Source: Bacteroidales bacterium (lineage in GTDB: Bacteria > Bacteroidota > Bacteroidia > Bacteroidales > UBA932). Taken from it: 64,000 nucleotides of DNA. The notes below the pieces were generated by a model. That model had not been told where the DNA came from, made no database searches, and worked only from the letters and a program-made list of their open reading frames with translations. The DNA is taken from contig JAFSBV010000024.1 in assembly GCA_017437125.1 (NCBI GenBank), positions 123,096 through 187,095 of the forward strand, given 5' to 3'. Every line of letters starts with the position of its first letter. Positions within the stretch are counted from its first letter, which is position 1. The translations under genes were made by a program, and so were the position numbers. Below, one piece after another: positions 1 through 9,255 of the stretch.

Positions 1-2083
1 TCTCCCTGTTGAGTACATTCACATTGAGGTGGTGTGCACCCTTAGAGAAATAGCCGTCCATCATAGTGATGAGGTTGTCGATCTTGTCCTCGTTTGTCGG
101 ACCGAGGGACTTAGGCACGATAGAGAATGTGTTCGAAATACCGTCCTTTGCATCGTGGTAGTCGAGCTTTGCTACAGATGAAAGTGATGCGATGGCTCCG
201 TGAGTGTCGCGGCCATGCATAGGGTTTGCGCCCGGTGCGAATGCCACTCCCTTCTCACGTCCGTCAGGAGTAGCTCCGGTTTTCTTTCCGTACATCACGT
301 TCGATGTGATGGTGAGTAGTGAAAGTGTAGGCTCTGCTCCCTTATAAACCTTGCGTGCGCGGAGTTCTGTGTCGAAGAGCTGAACCACGTCACGTGCAAG
401 AACATCAACCCTGTCATCGTCATTTCCGAACTTAGGGAAGTCGCCCTCGATGTCGAAGCCTTCTGTAAGTCCGTCAGCGTTGCGACGTGCGGTAACCTTT
501 GCATGCTTGATGGCTGAAAGCGAGTCTGCCACGATTGAAAGGCCTGCTACACCATATGCAAGGTTGATCTTAGGATCTGTATCGATGAACGCCATCTGTG
601 ACTTCTCATAATCATACTTGTCATGCATGAAGTGGATGATGTTCATTGTCTCGTTGTAAACACGGGCTACCTCGTGGAGAACCTTCTTGTAGTTGTCCAT
701 AACCTCGTCAAAATCAAGCACATTGCTTGAAAGAGGCTTGATTCCCTCTACCATGAGTGTTCCTGTGTTCTCGCAACGTCCTCCGTTGATCGCGAGGAGG
801 AGGGCCTTTGCAAGGTTGGCACGTGCTCCGAAGAACTGGATCGCCTTTCCGATTGCCTGATATGAAACGCAGCAAGCGATACCGTAGTCGTCACAGCCTC
901 TTACCTTACGCATGAGGGAGTCGTTCTCGTACTGCACCGAACTTGTGTCGATCGATACCTTTGCACAGAACTCCTTGAATCCCTCAGGAAGCTGAGGATG
1001 CCAGAGTACGGTCATGTTTGGCTCCGGAGCAGGTCCGAGATTGTAAAGTGTCTGGAGGAAACGGAACGAAGTCTTTGTGACCTTGCTCTTTCCACCTGTG
1101 AAGCGGCCTCCGATCGACTCTGTGATCCATGTCGGATCTCCTGCGAAGAGGTCGTTGTATGAGTTCATCCTGAGGTGGCGTACCATTCTGAGCTTCATCA
1201 CGAACTGGTCGATGAGCTCCTGTGCGAATGTTTCGTCTATGAGGTTGTGGTCGAGATCGTACTGGATGAATATGTCAAGGAATGATGAAACGTTTCCGAG
1301 AGACATCGCAGCACCGTCCTGCTCCTTCACTGCTGCAAGATAAGCCATGTAAAGCCACTGTACTGCCTCCTGAGCGCTTCTTGCAGGTCTGCTGAGGTCG
1401 AGGCCGTAGTATTCTCCCATGATCTTGATCTCCTGAAGGGCCCTGATCTGTTCTGCAACTTCCTCGCGGAGAGTGATGCGTGAGCGGGTCATTGTGCCGG
1501 TGAGGTTCTTGAGGTCTTCTCTCTTTGCCTCGATAAGCCTGTCTGTTCCGTAGAGTGCAAGACGGCGGTAGTCACCGATGATTCGTCCGCGTGAATAGTT
1601 GTCAGGAAGTCCTGTGAGGAATCCGAGTGACCTGTACTTTCTGATCTCTTCTGTATAAACGTCGAATACTCCGTCGTTATGTGTCTTTCTGTAATGTGTG
1701 AAAATCTCCTTAACCTTAGGATCAAGCTCCACACCGTTCTCTATACATGCCTTCTCTACGACTTTGAGACCTCCGAAAGGCTTGATGGCCCTCTTGAGGA
1801 GCTCGTCTGTCTGGAGACCTACGATAAGTTCGTTCTCCCTGTCGATATATCCTGCTGCGTGTGAGGTGATTGTAGAGATTGTCTTTGCGTCGATTGAACG
1901 TACTCCGCCGTTTGCTCTTTCTTCTGCGAGTGCCTCAACGCACTTGTTCCAAAGCTTCTTTGTCCTTTCTGTAGGACCCTGAAGGAATGATGCGTCTCCT
2001 TCGTAAGGGGTGATGTTGCTGTAAACGAAATCCGCAACATCGATTCTGCGGCTCCATCTGCCGTCGTTGAATTTCTGAACCAT
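1..2083 (-). CDS. pflB: Pyruvate formate-lyase (formate C-acetyltransferase), 3' end cut by window edge
   Basis: Glycyl-radical enzyme that converts pyruvate and CoA to acetyl-CoA and formate in anaerobic mixed-acid fermentation. The frame is open from an ATG at 2083 to the left window edge, giving 694 residues out of the usual 740-760. The active-site cysteine pair is visible as IACCVS at 869-874 (Cys404 and Cys405), equivalent to Cys418/419 of the E. coli enzyme. The last visible residues ([11 protein letters not shown]) are the stretch just before the glycyl-radical loop, so that loop lies outside the window. The activase gene pflA usually lies next to pflB and would be to the left if present. 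A well-formed Bacteroidetes promoter sits 36-67 bp upstream. Identity is secure; only completeness is unknown. Confidence 0.96.
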   Translation of the reverse strand, partial: MVQKFNDGRWSRRIDVADFVYSNITPYEGDASFLQGPTERTKKLWNKCVEALAEERANGGVRSIDAKTISTITSHAAGYIDRENELIVGLQTDELLKRAIKPFGGLKVVEKACIENGVELDPKVKEIFTHYRKTHNDGVFDVYTEEIRKYRSLGFLTGLPDNYSRGRIIGDYRRLALYGTDRLIEAKREDLKNLTGTMTRSRITLREEVAEQIRALQEIKIMGEYYGLDLSRPARSAQEAVQWLYMAYLAAVKEQDGAAMSLGNVSSFLDIFIQYDLDHNLIDETFAQELIDQFVMKLRMVRHLRMNSYNDLFAGDPTWITESIGGRFTGGKSKVTKTSFRFLQTLYNLGPAPEPNMTVLWHPQLPEGFKEFCAKVSIDTSSVQYENDSLMRKVRGCDDYGIACCVSYQAIGKAIQFFGARANLAKALLLAINGGRCENTGTLMVEGIKPLSSNVLDFDEVMDNYKKVLHEVARVYNETMNIIHFMHDKYDYEKSQMAFIDTDPKINLAYGVAGLSIVADSLSAIKHAKVTARRNADGLTEGFDIEGDFPKFGNDDDRVDVLARDVVQLFDTELRARKVYKGAEPTLSLLTITSNVMYGKKTGATPDGREKGVAFAPGANPMHGRDTHGAIASLSSVAKLDYHDAKDGISNTFSIVPKSLGPTNEDKIDNLITMMDGYFSKGAHHLNVNVLNRE

Positions 2084-2118
2084 AAAACTGTAATTATATA
2101 TCTTCTCTAAAAACGGCT

Positions 2119-2150
2119 GCAAAGATACCTTATTTCTTACAATTTTCAAC
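2119..2150 (-). promoter_or_regulatory. pflB promoter
   Basis: Read on the minus strand, TTG and TATCTTTG (2120-2127) are separated by 19 bp. This matches the Bacteroidetes -33/-7 consensus (TTTG, about 19 bp, TAnnTTTG). The -7 box lies about 36 bp upstream of the pflB ATG. Confidence 0.75.
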
Positions 2151-2185
2151 CATATTACAACAGAAAGAGACCAAATGGAGTGTAA

Positions 2186-2216
2186 ATACATGGTCCGACG
2201 GATACGGACCATGTAT
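2186..2216 (-). terminator. Hairpin after ssb
   Basis: A perfect 12-bp stem (2186-2197 with 2205-2216) with a 7-nt loop lies just downstream of the ssb stop codon and upstream of the pflB promoter. There is no strong U tract, so it could also be a 3'-end stabilising hairpin. Confidence 0.5.
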
Positions 2217-2237
2217 GATGCATGTTCATTATTCCTG

Positions 2238-2579
2238 TCAGCTTATTTCCGCAGGATCTTCGGTGAGGTATCTCAGCTTGTTGGCGAGGATTTCATAAAA
2301 CTGTTTCTCCTCGCCTTCGGCTGTAGTATATTTCGATGTCCTCATCCTTCCTGCTACATATACAGGCATTCCTTTGACAATGCTGCCGAAATCAGGCATG
2401 GACTTGTTTTCCCATGCCGTGACATTGAACCATGTCGTCTCGGAAACGGCATTTCCGTCCCGTGTCTTATATAGATATTCGGTCACGACGGAAAAATTCG
2501 CGACCTTGCTCCCATTGACTTCGTTGGTACGTATCGTACCGACTCGTCCGCGGAGCTCGATTCTGTTGAGATGTTCCAT
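2238..2579 (-). CDS. ssb: Single-stranded DNA-binding protein, short form
   Basis: OB-fold protein of 113 residues that coats single-stranded DNA in replication and repair. It starts [14 protein letters not shown] and carries the typical SSB strands, including a FSVVTEY segment and TTWFNVTAW. The ATG at 2579 is chosen over an upstream alternative (2648) because the SSB fold begins there. It ends shortly after the OB fold and lacks the acidic DDDIPF-type tail that recruits partner proteins. Short SSBs of this kind are common in Bacteroidetes; it may be a second, accessory SSB rather than the main replicative one. It is divergent from the zinc-ribbon gene at 2875. Confidence 0.9.
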   Translation of the reverse strand: MEHLNRIELRGRVGTIRTNEVNGSKVANFSVVTEYLYKTRDGNAVSETTWFNVTAWENKSMPDFGSIVKGMPVYVAGRMRTSKYTTAEGEEKQFYEILANKLRYLTEDPAEIS

Positions 2580-2874
2580 AAGATTCTCTTCGTTTTGTTG
2601 AACTTTATCTTCCCCACATCTTATGCGCGCCTTGCAGGTTGAGGGCAAAGTAAGGTAAAATACCTGTATCTTGTTCCGTTTTGCAAGGCATTGAGTGTCA
2701 GGTTTTTCTCTTTTTTAAAGGTTTTCAATCTTTTTTTAACATGCTAAAATCTTTTTTATATGAATGTGAATTAAAAAAAGAGAAAAACTTTGTTAAAGAA
2801 AAAGAAAAACAGGCTTTCTGCTCTTGCATGGAACCTCGAAGCTTCGGAAATTTGCTCTCGAAAAGATTGATCGT

Positions 2875-3294
2875 ATGGAATATGGGAAGAAATTTGTCCG
2901 GCATATCTCGAGATGCCTGGAGTGTGGTGATCAGATCCGTTATGGCAGGACTGACAAGAAATTCTGCTGTGAAGAGTGCAAGGCAAGGCATCACAACAAT
3001 ATGGCCAAGGCGGCGAGGGCGGCAAGGAACAAGATCCTGGCGATGATAAACAGGAATTACGATATTCTTGATGAACTGCTTGAAGCGGGGAAGTCGTCAG
3101 CCGACCTGCTGGAACTCACAGCATCCGGCTTTACACCGAGTGCCGTCACCTCATATCGCAGATCCGGCAAGCATGATGAGTTCACATGCTATGATATAAG
3201 GTATTTCATGACGAGGACCAGATTGTTCTCTATAATGAAAATTCAGAATCTTTCAGTAAATTTGCGCTCTGGTACGGAATTGAAAGATCTGTAA
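2875..3294 (+). CDS. Zinc-ribbon protein of unknown function
   Basis: Predicted protein of 139 residues that I cannot assign to a named function. Near the N-terminus it has a likely metal site, CLECG at 14-18 and CCEEC at 31-35 followed by two histidines, with the spacing of a treble-clef or zinc-ribbon fold. A basic helix follows (MAKAARAARNK), and the C-terminal half is helical. The ATG at 2875 is preferred over a TTG 51 bp upstream because the conserved-looking part starts here. It lies 12 bp before the M3 peptidase gene and may be co-transcribed with it. DNA- or RNA-binding is plausible from the basic helix but is inference only. Confidence 0.7.
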   Translation: MEYGKKFVRHISRCLECGDQIRYGRTDKKFCCEECKARHHNNMAKAARAARNKILAMINRNYDILDELLEAGKSSADLLELTASGFTPSAVTSYRRSGKHDEFTCYDIRYFMTRTRLFSIMKIQNLSVNLRSGTELKDL

Positions 3295-3306
3295 TACATT
3301 ATATTT

Positions 3307-5400
3307 ATGACAAGAAAACTTATTATCGCAAGCGCAGCGCTTGCATTGATCAGCGGTTGCAGCAACATGGAAAATCCTTTTCTCAGGGAGTCATCCGCAC
3401 CTTTCGGAGCTCCTGAATTCGACAAGATCAGGAATGAACATTATCTTCCTGCATTTGAACAGGGCATCGCGGAGGCGAAGGCTGAAATCGATGCTATTGT
3501 AGCTAACACGGACGAGCCTACATTCGAGAACACCATCGAGGCAATGGAATATGCCGGACAGACTCTTAACGGAGTTGCCAGCGTGTTCTATGCACTCATG
3601 GAGGCAAATACAAATGATGAAATGCAGCAGATTGCGGAGCAGATTTCTCCGATGCTGACTGATTACTCGATGTATGTGTCACTGAATGCCCCTCTCTTTG
3701 AGAAGGTAAAGGCTGTTTATGAAAAGAAGGACGAGCTCGGACTTGACCAGGATCAGCTCAAGCTTCTTGAAGACAATTACAAAAGCTTCGTGAGGGGCGG
3801 TGCCAACCTTTCTGATGAAGACAAGGAACTTTACAGCAAATGGTCAGGCGAGCTCTCACTTCTCACTCTCCAGTTCAGCAAGAATGTACTTGCTGCAACA
3901 AATGCATATGTCCTCAATATCACTGATGAGGCTGATCTTGCAGGTCTTCCTGAGTTCGTAAGGACAATGGCGGCCGAGACAGCGGCAGAGAAGGGTCTTG
4001 AAGGATGGGCTTTCACTCTTGATGCTCCAAGCTACAGCCCGTTCCTCAAGTACAGCGAGAACCGTCAGCTCCGCAAGGATATCTGGACTGCATATAACAC
4101 AAGAGCAGCAGGCGGAGAATTCGACAACACCGAGATCGTGAAGCAGATTGTCGATCTCAGGATCAAGATGGCGAACATTCTCGGCTATGAAACATATGCC
4201 GACTATGCTCTCGAGGAGAGAATGGCTAAGAACAAGATCACTGTGAACGAATTCATCAAGGATCTTCTCGAGCCTTCAATGGAGTTCGCAAAGAAGGACG
4301 TGGCTGATGTGTATGCATTTGCAAAGAAGAACGGATTCGAGGGATCGAAGCTCGAGTCATGGGACTTCAGCTATTGGTCTGAGAAGTATCAGCAGGCAGA
4401 GTATTCTCTCAGCGCAGAGGAGCTCAAGCCATATTTCCAGCTGGAGAGCTGCATTGATGCGGTGTTCGGACTTGCAAGCCGTCTTTACGGCATCAGCTTC
4501 AAGGAACTTGATGATGTTCCTGTATATCATGAAGATGTCAAGGTATATGAGGTGAAGGACGCAGACGGCAGCCACCTTGCTCTCTTTTATGCTGACTTCT
4601 TCCCACGCTCAAGCAAGAGGGGTGGTGCATGGATGACCGATTTCCGTGGTCAGAGCATCAGGGACGGCGTAGAGTACAGACCGTTCATCACTATCGTATG
4701 TAATTTCACAAAGCCTACAGCAGACGCTCCTGCACTCATCACTCATGATGAGCTCACCACATTCCTCCATGAGTTCGGACATGCTCTTCACGGAATCTTC
4801 GCAAAGGGTCGTTATCCTTCTCTTACAGGTACAAGCGTGAGCCGTGATTTCGTGGAGCTTCCTTCACAGATCATGGAGAACTGGGCCTTCGAGCCTGAAT
4901 ATCTCAATTCTTTCGCAAAGCATTATCAGACAGGCGAGCCTATTCCGGCTGAGCTTATCGAGAAGGTAGTAGCTGCGAAGAACTATCTCGCAGGTTATGG
5001 TCAGGTACGTCAGCTTCACTTCGGATATCTTGACATGGCTTGGCATTCTCTTACAGAACTCCCTGCCGAGGGAACTATTGAGTTTGAACAGAAGACCCTC
5101 GCTCCTTACGCTGTGATGCCTTCTGTCGAGGGTGTGGCATTCTCACCATCATTCTCTCATATCTTCGCAGGCGGATATTCGGCAGGTTACTATTCATACA
5201 AGTGGGCTGAGGTTCTTGAGGCGGATGCATTCTCTCTCTTCAAGGAAAAGGGAATCTTCAACACAGAGGTTTCTAATTCATTCCGTAAGAACATTCTTGA
5301 GAAGGGTGGCACAGAGGATGAGGCTGTCATCTACAGGAACTTCAGAGGTCATGATCCTGAGCCTCAGGCTCTCATGGAGAAGCTCGGACTTGTGAAGTAA
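3307..5400 (+). CDS. dcp: M3 family metallopeptidase (Dcp/oligopeptidase A type), lipoprotein
   Basis: Zinc-dependent peptidase of 697 residues that cleaves short peptides, most like peptidyl-dipeptidase Dcp. The catalytic HEFGH motif is at residues 488-492, and the third zinc ligand is probably Glu517 in FVELPSQ. The N-terminus is a signal peptide ending in a lipobox (LISGC), with the acylated cysteine at position 18, so the enzyme should be anchored in the cell envelope and act on periplasmic peptides. Length and motif order are normal for the family. A strong bidirectional terminator follows immediately. Dcp versus OpdA specificity cannot be decided from sequence alone. Confidence 0.92.
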   Translation: MTRKLIIASAALALISGCSNMENPFLRESSAPFGAPEFDKIRNEHYLPAFEQGIAEAKAEIDAIVANTDEPTFENTIEAMEYAGQTLNGVASVFYALMEANTNDEMQQIAEQISPMLTDYSMYVSLNAPLFEKVKAVYEKKDELGLDQDQLKLLEDNYKSFVRGGANLSDEDKELYSKWSGELSLLTLQFSKNVLAATNAYVLNITDEADLAGLPEFVRTMAAETAAEKGLEGWAFTLDAPSYSPFLKYSENRQLRKDIWTAYNTRAAGGEFDNTEIVKQIVDLRIKMANILGYETYADYALEERMAKNKITVNEFIKDLLEPSMEFAKKDVADVYAFAKKNGFEGSKLESWDFSYWSEKYQQAEYSLSAEELKPYFQLESCIDAVFGLASRLYGISFKELDDVPVYHEDVKVYEVKDADGSHLALFYADFFPRSSKRGGAWMTDFRGQSIRDGVEYRPFITIVCNFTKPTADAPALITHDELTTFLHEFGHALHGIFAKGRYPSLTGTSVSRDFVELPSQIMENWAFEPEYLNSFAKHYQTGEPIPAELIEKVVAAKNYLAGYGQVRQLHFGYLDMAWHSLTELPAEGTIEFEQKTLAPYAVMPSVEGVAFSPSFSHIFAGGYSAGYYSYKWAEVLEADAFSLFKEKGIFNTEVSNSFRKNILEKGGTEDEAVIYRNFRGHDPEPQALMEKLGLVK

Positions 5401-5403
5401 ATC

Positions 5404-5436
5404 AAAAAAAGGAAGCCCGCGGGCTTCCTTTTTTTT
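5404..5436. terminator. Bidirectional terminator between dcp and the transporter gene
   Basis: A perfect GC-rich palindrome (GGAAGCCCGCGGGCTTCC, 5411-5428) is flanked by seven A's on the left and a run of T's on the right. It therefore works as an intrinsic terminator for both converging genes. It overlaps the last codons of the minus-strand gene. Confidence 0.9.
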
Positions 5437-6715
5437 ATGCGATCTTGTCGTCTGTCTTAGGTTCCTTGAAGAGCACCATGAACAGGATGGCTACCACAAG
5501 GGCATATCCGGCGAATACGTACCATGCCGCGCTCCAGTTCGGTTCAGCAGCATTATAGACGAAGTGATTTACGACTGCCTGCGCGCTGAGGGTTCCGATT
5601 GTTGCACCGATACCGTTCGTCATGAGCATGAAGAGTCCCTGGGCACTGTTCTGGATCTTTGATGTTGTTCTTTGGTTTACGTAGAGTGATCCTGAAATGT
5701 TGAAGAAGTCGAATGCTACTCCATAGACGATCATAGAGAGGATGAGCATCCATACTCCTGATCCTGTGTCACCGGCTCCGAAGAGACCGAAGCGGAATAC
5801 CCACGCGAACATGGCGATAAGCATTACCTTCTTGATTCCGAAGATCTTCATTGCGATAGGAATGAGGAGGATGCCGAGAGTTTCGGAGATCTGTGAGATC
5901 GAAATCAGGGCGTTGGCATTTCTCGCACCCCAGCTTTCAGCGAATTCAGGAACCTCCTGGAAGTGTGATATGAACGGATTCGCAAAGCCGTTGGTGATCT
6001 GGAGAGCTACTCCGAGGAGCATCGAGAATATGAAGAAGATAGCCATCTGTCTGTCCTTGAACAATGAGAATGCATCGAGGCCGAACCTCTGTGCAAGTGT
6101 CTGGTTCTCTCCTGCAGACCTGTTGCATGGGCACTCAGGGAGTGTGAAGCAGTATAGAAGCATGGCCAGACCGCATATTCCTGATACGATGAACTGGTTG
6201 TATGAGTGCTGGTACTGCACTCCGTTTCCGTTTGTCATGAAGTTCACGAAAAGCATTGCGCAGATGAATCCGATGGTTCCGAATACTCTGATCGGAGGGA
6301 AATCCTTCACTGTGTCATATCCGTTTCTTTCAAGGATGTTGTATGCAACGGAATTTGAAAGAGCGATTGTAGGCATGTAGAAAGCCACGCTCACTGCATA
6401 GAGGCCGAAAAGGATGCCGAATGAGATGTCATTGCCGGCAGTCATTCCATAAAGTCCTGCGCCAGCCATCGCTGCGCCAGCAATACCGTGACAGAGGCCG
6501 AGAAGTTTCTGGGCAGGTATGAATTTGTCAGCCACTATACCCATCAGGGTCGGCATGAAGATGGATACGATGCCCTGCATCGAGTAGAAGATGCCGATTC
6601 TTGTCGCCAGTCCGACAGATGCGAGGTAGCTTCCCATGGATGTGAGATAGGAACCCCAGACAGCCCATTGGATGACGTTCATGATGATCAGCCTGAGTTT
6701 GATTGATTTAGTCAT
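5435..6715 (-). CDS. MFS transporter, nucleoside:H+ symporter-like
   Basis: Inner-membrane protein of 426 residues with about 12 hydrophobic segments. The N-terminus (WAVWGSYL) and overall pattern resemble the nucleoside:H+ symporter family (NupG/XapB) of the major facilitator superfamily, which takes up nucleosides using the proton gradient. Bacteroidales genomes often carry such genes. It is a single-gene unit: its 3' end converges on dcp across a shared terminator and its 5' end is divergent from tgt. Substrate is inferred from family only. Confidence 0.8.
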   Translation of the reverse strand: MTKSIKLRLIIMNVIQWAVWGSYLTSMGSYLASVGLATRIGIFYSMQGIVSIFMPTLMGIVADKFIPAQKLLGLCHGIAGAAMAGAGLYGMTAGNDISFGILFGLYAVSVAFYMPTIALSNSVAYNILERNGYDTVKDFPPIRVFGTIGFICAMLFVNFMTNGNGVQYQHSYNQFIVSGICGLAMLLYCFTLPECPCNRSAGENQTLAQRFGLDAFSLFKDRQMAIFFIFSMLLGVALQITNGFANPFISHFQEVPEFAESWGARNANALISISQISETLGILLIPIAMKIFGIKKVMLIAMFAWVFRFGLFGAGDTGSGVWMLILSMIVYGVAFDFFNISGSLYVNQRTTSKIQNSAQGLFMLMTNGIGATIGTLSAQAVVNHFVYNAAEPNWSAAWYVFAGYALVVAILFMVLFKEPKTDDKIA

Positions 6716-6797
6716 AGTTATTTGATTTTAATGTTATTCATTATTTGAAAGATCCTTCGCTGCCGCTCAGGAAGACATCTTTTCACCATGTATCTGA

Positions 6798-6835
6798 CAA
6801 AGATAGACGTTTTTGCGCAAAAGTTACTATCTTTG
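6798..6835. promoter_or_regulatory. Divergent -7 boxes between the transporter gene and tgt
   Basis: TATCTTTG is present on the minus strand at 6798-6805 (towards the transporter gene) and on the plus strand at 6828-6835 (towards tgt). Both match the Bacteroidetes -7 element. They are only 22 bp apart, so each promoter occupies the spacer and -33 region of the other. Neither has a good TTG at the expected distance. Confidence 0.55.
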
Positions 6836-6853
6836 AGGGTTAAAATGATTTGA

Positions 6854-7984
6854 ATGAAATTCGTAAAGACACATAATGACCCCAATTCCGCTGCAAGATG
6901 CGGTGTGATCACGACAGATCATGGTCAGATCGAGACTCCGATCTTCATGCCTGTCGGCACTGTAGGCTCGGTAAAGGGAATATATCATAGAGACCTCAAG
7001 GATGACATCAAGGCCGAGATCATCCTTGGAAACACATATCATCTTTATCTCCGTCCCGGTCTGGACATCTTGAAGGCGGCAGGCGGACTCCATAAGTTCG
7101 AGTCATGGGACAGACCTATCCTTACCGACAGCGGCGGATTCCAGGTCTTTTCACTCAGCCCTATAAGGAAGCTGACGGAAGACGGTTGCATATTCCGCTC
7201 TCATATCGACGGCTCGAAGCATATATTCACTCCTGAGAACAACATGGACACTCAGAGAATCATCGGAGCCGATATCGTCATGGCTTTGGATGAATGCTGC
7301 CCGGGAGATGCGGACTACAACTATGCGAAGAAATCACTCAAGCTGACTCAGAGGTGGCTCGAGCGTTGCGTGAAGCATTTTGACGAGACCGAACCGCTTT
7401 ACGGATATTCACAGGCTCTCTTTCCTATCATCCAGGGATGTATCTATCCTGACCTTCGTCGCGAAGCTGTGGAACATGCTGCGGCAATGGATCGTGAAGG
7501 ATATGCCATCGGAGGTCTTGCTGTAGGCGAGCCTACCGAGAAGATGTACGAGATGCTGGAAGTGGTATGTCCGATCATGCCGGAGGACAAGCCGAGATAT
7601 CTGATGGGCGTCGGCACTCCTGCCAATCTTCTGGAAGGAATTGCGAGAGGTGTCGATATGTTCGACTGCGTGATGCCTACAAGAAACGGAAGAAACGGAA
7701 TGCTGTTCACATGGGACGGCATCATGAACATGAAGAACAAGAAATGGGCGGATGACTTTTCTCCTCTGGATCCCAAGGGAACGTCATTTGTCGATCATAC
7801 ATATACAAAGGCATACCTGCGTCATCTCTTCGTTTCGGGAGAGATATTCGCCGGACAGATTGCAAGCGAGCATAACCTTGCATTCTATCTTGACCTTGTA
7901 CGTGAAGCCCGCAAGCATATCAAGGCCGGGGACTTCAAGGCATGGAAAGATGAGACTGTACGCAGGATAACCACAAGACTTTAA
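6854..7984 (+). CDS. tgt: tRNA-guanine transglycosylase (queuine/preQ1 tRNA-ribosyltransferase)
   Basis: Exchanges guanine-34 for a queuosine precursor in GUN-anticodon tRNAs. The 376-residue protein has the general acid/base Asp92 (TDSGGFQ) and the nucleophile Asp271 (GVDMFDCVMPTR). The usual zinc site (CxCxxC plus His) is absent: residues 309-318 read GTSFVDHTYT instead. From memory, Bacteroides Tgt proteins show the same replacement, so this looks lineage-typical rather than inactivating. It is followed 5 bp later by an lptG-like gene, a common neighbour in this phylum. Confidence 0.95.
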   Translation: MKFVKTHNDPNSAARCGVITTDHGQIETPIFMPVGTVGSVKGIYHRDLKDDIKAEIILGNTYHLYLRPGLDILKAAGGLHKFESWDRPILTDSGGFQVFSLSPIRKLTEDGCIFRSHIDGSKHIFTPENNMDTQRIIGADIVMALDECCPGDADYNYAKKSLKLTQRWLERCVKHFDETEPLYGYSQALFPIIQGCIYPDLRREAVEHAAAMDREGYAIGGLAVGEPTEKMYEMLEVVCPIMPEDKPRYLMGVGTPANLLEGIARGVDMFDCVMPTRNGRNGMLFTWDGIMNMKNKKWADDFSPLDPKGTSFVDHTYTKAYLRHLFVSGEIFAGQIASEHNLAFYLDLVREARKHIKAGDFKAWKDETVRRITTRL

Positions 7985-7989
7985 CGGAA

Positions 7990-9087
7990 ATGGAGTTTGA
8001 CCTCAGACCAAGAAAGATAGACCTATATATTGTCGGCAAGTTCATAAGCACGTTCTTTGTGGCGCTGCTTCTGATTATCGGCATCGTCATCATCTTCGAC
8101 ATCAGCGAGAGAATTGATGACTTTGTTGACAAGGAAGCGCCTCTGAGAGCCATAATCTTTGATTATTACGTGAATTTCGTGCCGTATTTCATGAATATGT
8201 TCAGTCCGCTGTTCGTGTTCATAACGGTCATATTCTTCACCTCCAAGATGGCTGCGGATACGGAGATAATTGCCATTCTGTCCTGCGGAATCAGTTTCCA
8301 CAGGATGATGGTCCCGTATATATTCTCCGCTACACTCATCGCCCTCTTCTCCCTTGGATTGAATCTTTTCGTCATACCGGACGCCAGCAAGACGCGAGTC
8401 GAGTTCGAGAACCAGTATTTCAAGGACAAGACAAAGAGCGTAGGAAGGAATGTGCACTACCAGATAGCACCGGGAGAATTCGTGTTTGCAGAGTCATTCA
8501 GTGCCTGGAACAATACCGCCTACAGGTTCACGATCGAGAAGATCGAGGATAACAAGCTGGTTTCCAAGATATCTGCGGAAACAGCTGTGTATGATACCAC
8601 AAAACATACCTGGAGGCTCAAGAGATATTTCATCCGTGACTATAACGAGGATCTGACCGATAATGTCCGTAACGGAAAGCAGATGGATACTACTCTTGCC
8701 TTGTCGGTCATGGACTTCTATTATAATGAAAAGACAGTCCAGACTCTTGACTATTTCGAGCTGGAGGAAATGATCCGGACCCAGAAGATGAGGGGTGATG
8801 CGAATGTGAAGATGTCTCTTATCGAAAAGCACAGGCGTCTGGCTATTCCTTTCTCAGCCTTTATCCTGACCATCATGGGTGTGGCTCTTTCTTCGAAGAA
8901 GAGAAGGGGAGGAATCGGATGGAATATCGGTATAGGTATCGCACTTGCGTTCACCTATATCCTCTTCCTCAAGTTCAGTGAAATGTTCGTTCATGTGGAT
9001 GCCCTTCCACCTGCAGTAGCCCTCTGGCTTCCGAACATCGTCTTCATGATAATAGCAGCCTTCCTTTACAGGATCGCTCCTAAGTAA
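7990..9087 (+). CDS. lptG: LptF/LptG family lipopolysaccharide export permease
   Basis: Inner-membrane protein of 365 residues of the YjgP/YjgQ family. With LptB it forms the ABC transporter that extracts lipopolysaccharide from the inner membrane. The N-terminal half has three membrane segments (for example ALLLIIGIVIIF), a periplasmic beta-rich region follows, and three more segments close the protein (from about residue 275). It is probably co-transcribed with tgt (5 bp gap). A second LptF/G-type protein is encoded at 12302-14764, so the two could be the F and G halves of one transporter. Which is F and which is G is not clear. Confidence 0.87.
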   Translation: MEFDLRPRKIDLYIVGKFISTFFVALLLIIGIVIIFDISERIDDFVDKEAPLRAIIFDYYVNFVPYFMNMFSPLFVFITVIFFTSKMAADTEIIAILSCGISFHRMMVPYIFSATLIALFSLGLNLFVIPDASKTRVEFENQYFKDKTKSVGRNVHYQIAPGEFVFAESFSAWNNTAYRFTIEKIEDNKLVSKISAETAVYDTTKHTWRLKRYFIRDYNEDLTDNVRNGKQMDTTLALSVMDFYYNEKTVQTLDYFELEEMIRTQKMRGDANVKMSLIEKHRRLAIPFSAFILTIMGVALSSKKRRGGIGWNIGIGIALAFTYILFLKFSEMFVHVDALPPAVALWLPNIVFMIIAAFLYRIAPK

Positions 9088-9095
9088 AGGAAGGC
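9058..9095. terminator. Hairpin at the end of lptG
   Basis: A 12-bp perfect stem (9058-9069 with 9084-9095) with a 14-nt loop spans the lptG stop codon. On the plus strand it is followed a few bases later by a short T run. It probably terminates lptG and may also serve the opposing ilvA-ilvE unit. Confidence 0.45.
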
Positions 9096-9108
9096 TTGAG
9101 CTGTGTTT

Positions 9109-9195
9109 TTAGCTGACGCAGAATACGCCTTCTGAATCGATCTCCAGAATCTCTACAGCTGGAGATACATAAACTTCGTTAAGATTCATTTCCAT
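9109..9195 (-). CDS. Possible 28-residue peptide downstream of ilvE
   Basis: A short open frame reads MEMNLNEVYVSPAVEILEI and ends in DSEGVFCVS, 28 residues in all. It lies 60 bp after the ilvE stop on the same strand. Its layout (Y-x-x-P-x-x-E-x-x-E/D-x-x-x-E-G-V/L-x-C, then a short polar tail) resembles many short Bacteroidales peptides that I recall only as unannotated or hypothetical. No cleavage or modification enzyme is adjacent. Translation is unproven; the case rests on this pattern and on the otherwise gene-free stretch. Confidence 0.4.
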   Translation of the reverse strand: MEMNLNEVYVSPAVEILEIDSEGVFCVS

Positions 9196-9255
9196 AGCAT
9201 TAGTGGTTTGTTCTAAACGGTTGATGAACAGATGATAGTATTATGTCGTGACTTA

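Noticed and set aside
2681-3046. A 121-residue plus-strand frame overlapping the zinc-ribbon gene
   Set aside because: It is a shadow frame: the overlapping frame from 2875 has a clear cysteine-rich motif and fits the spacing to dcp.
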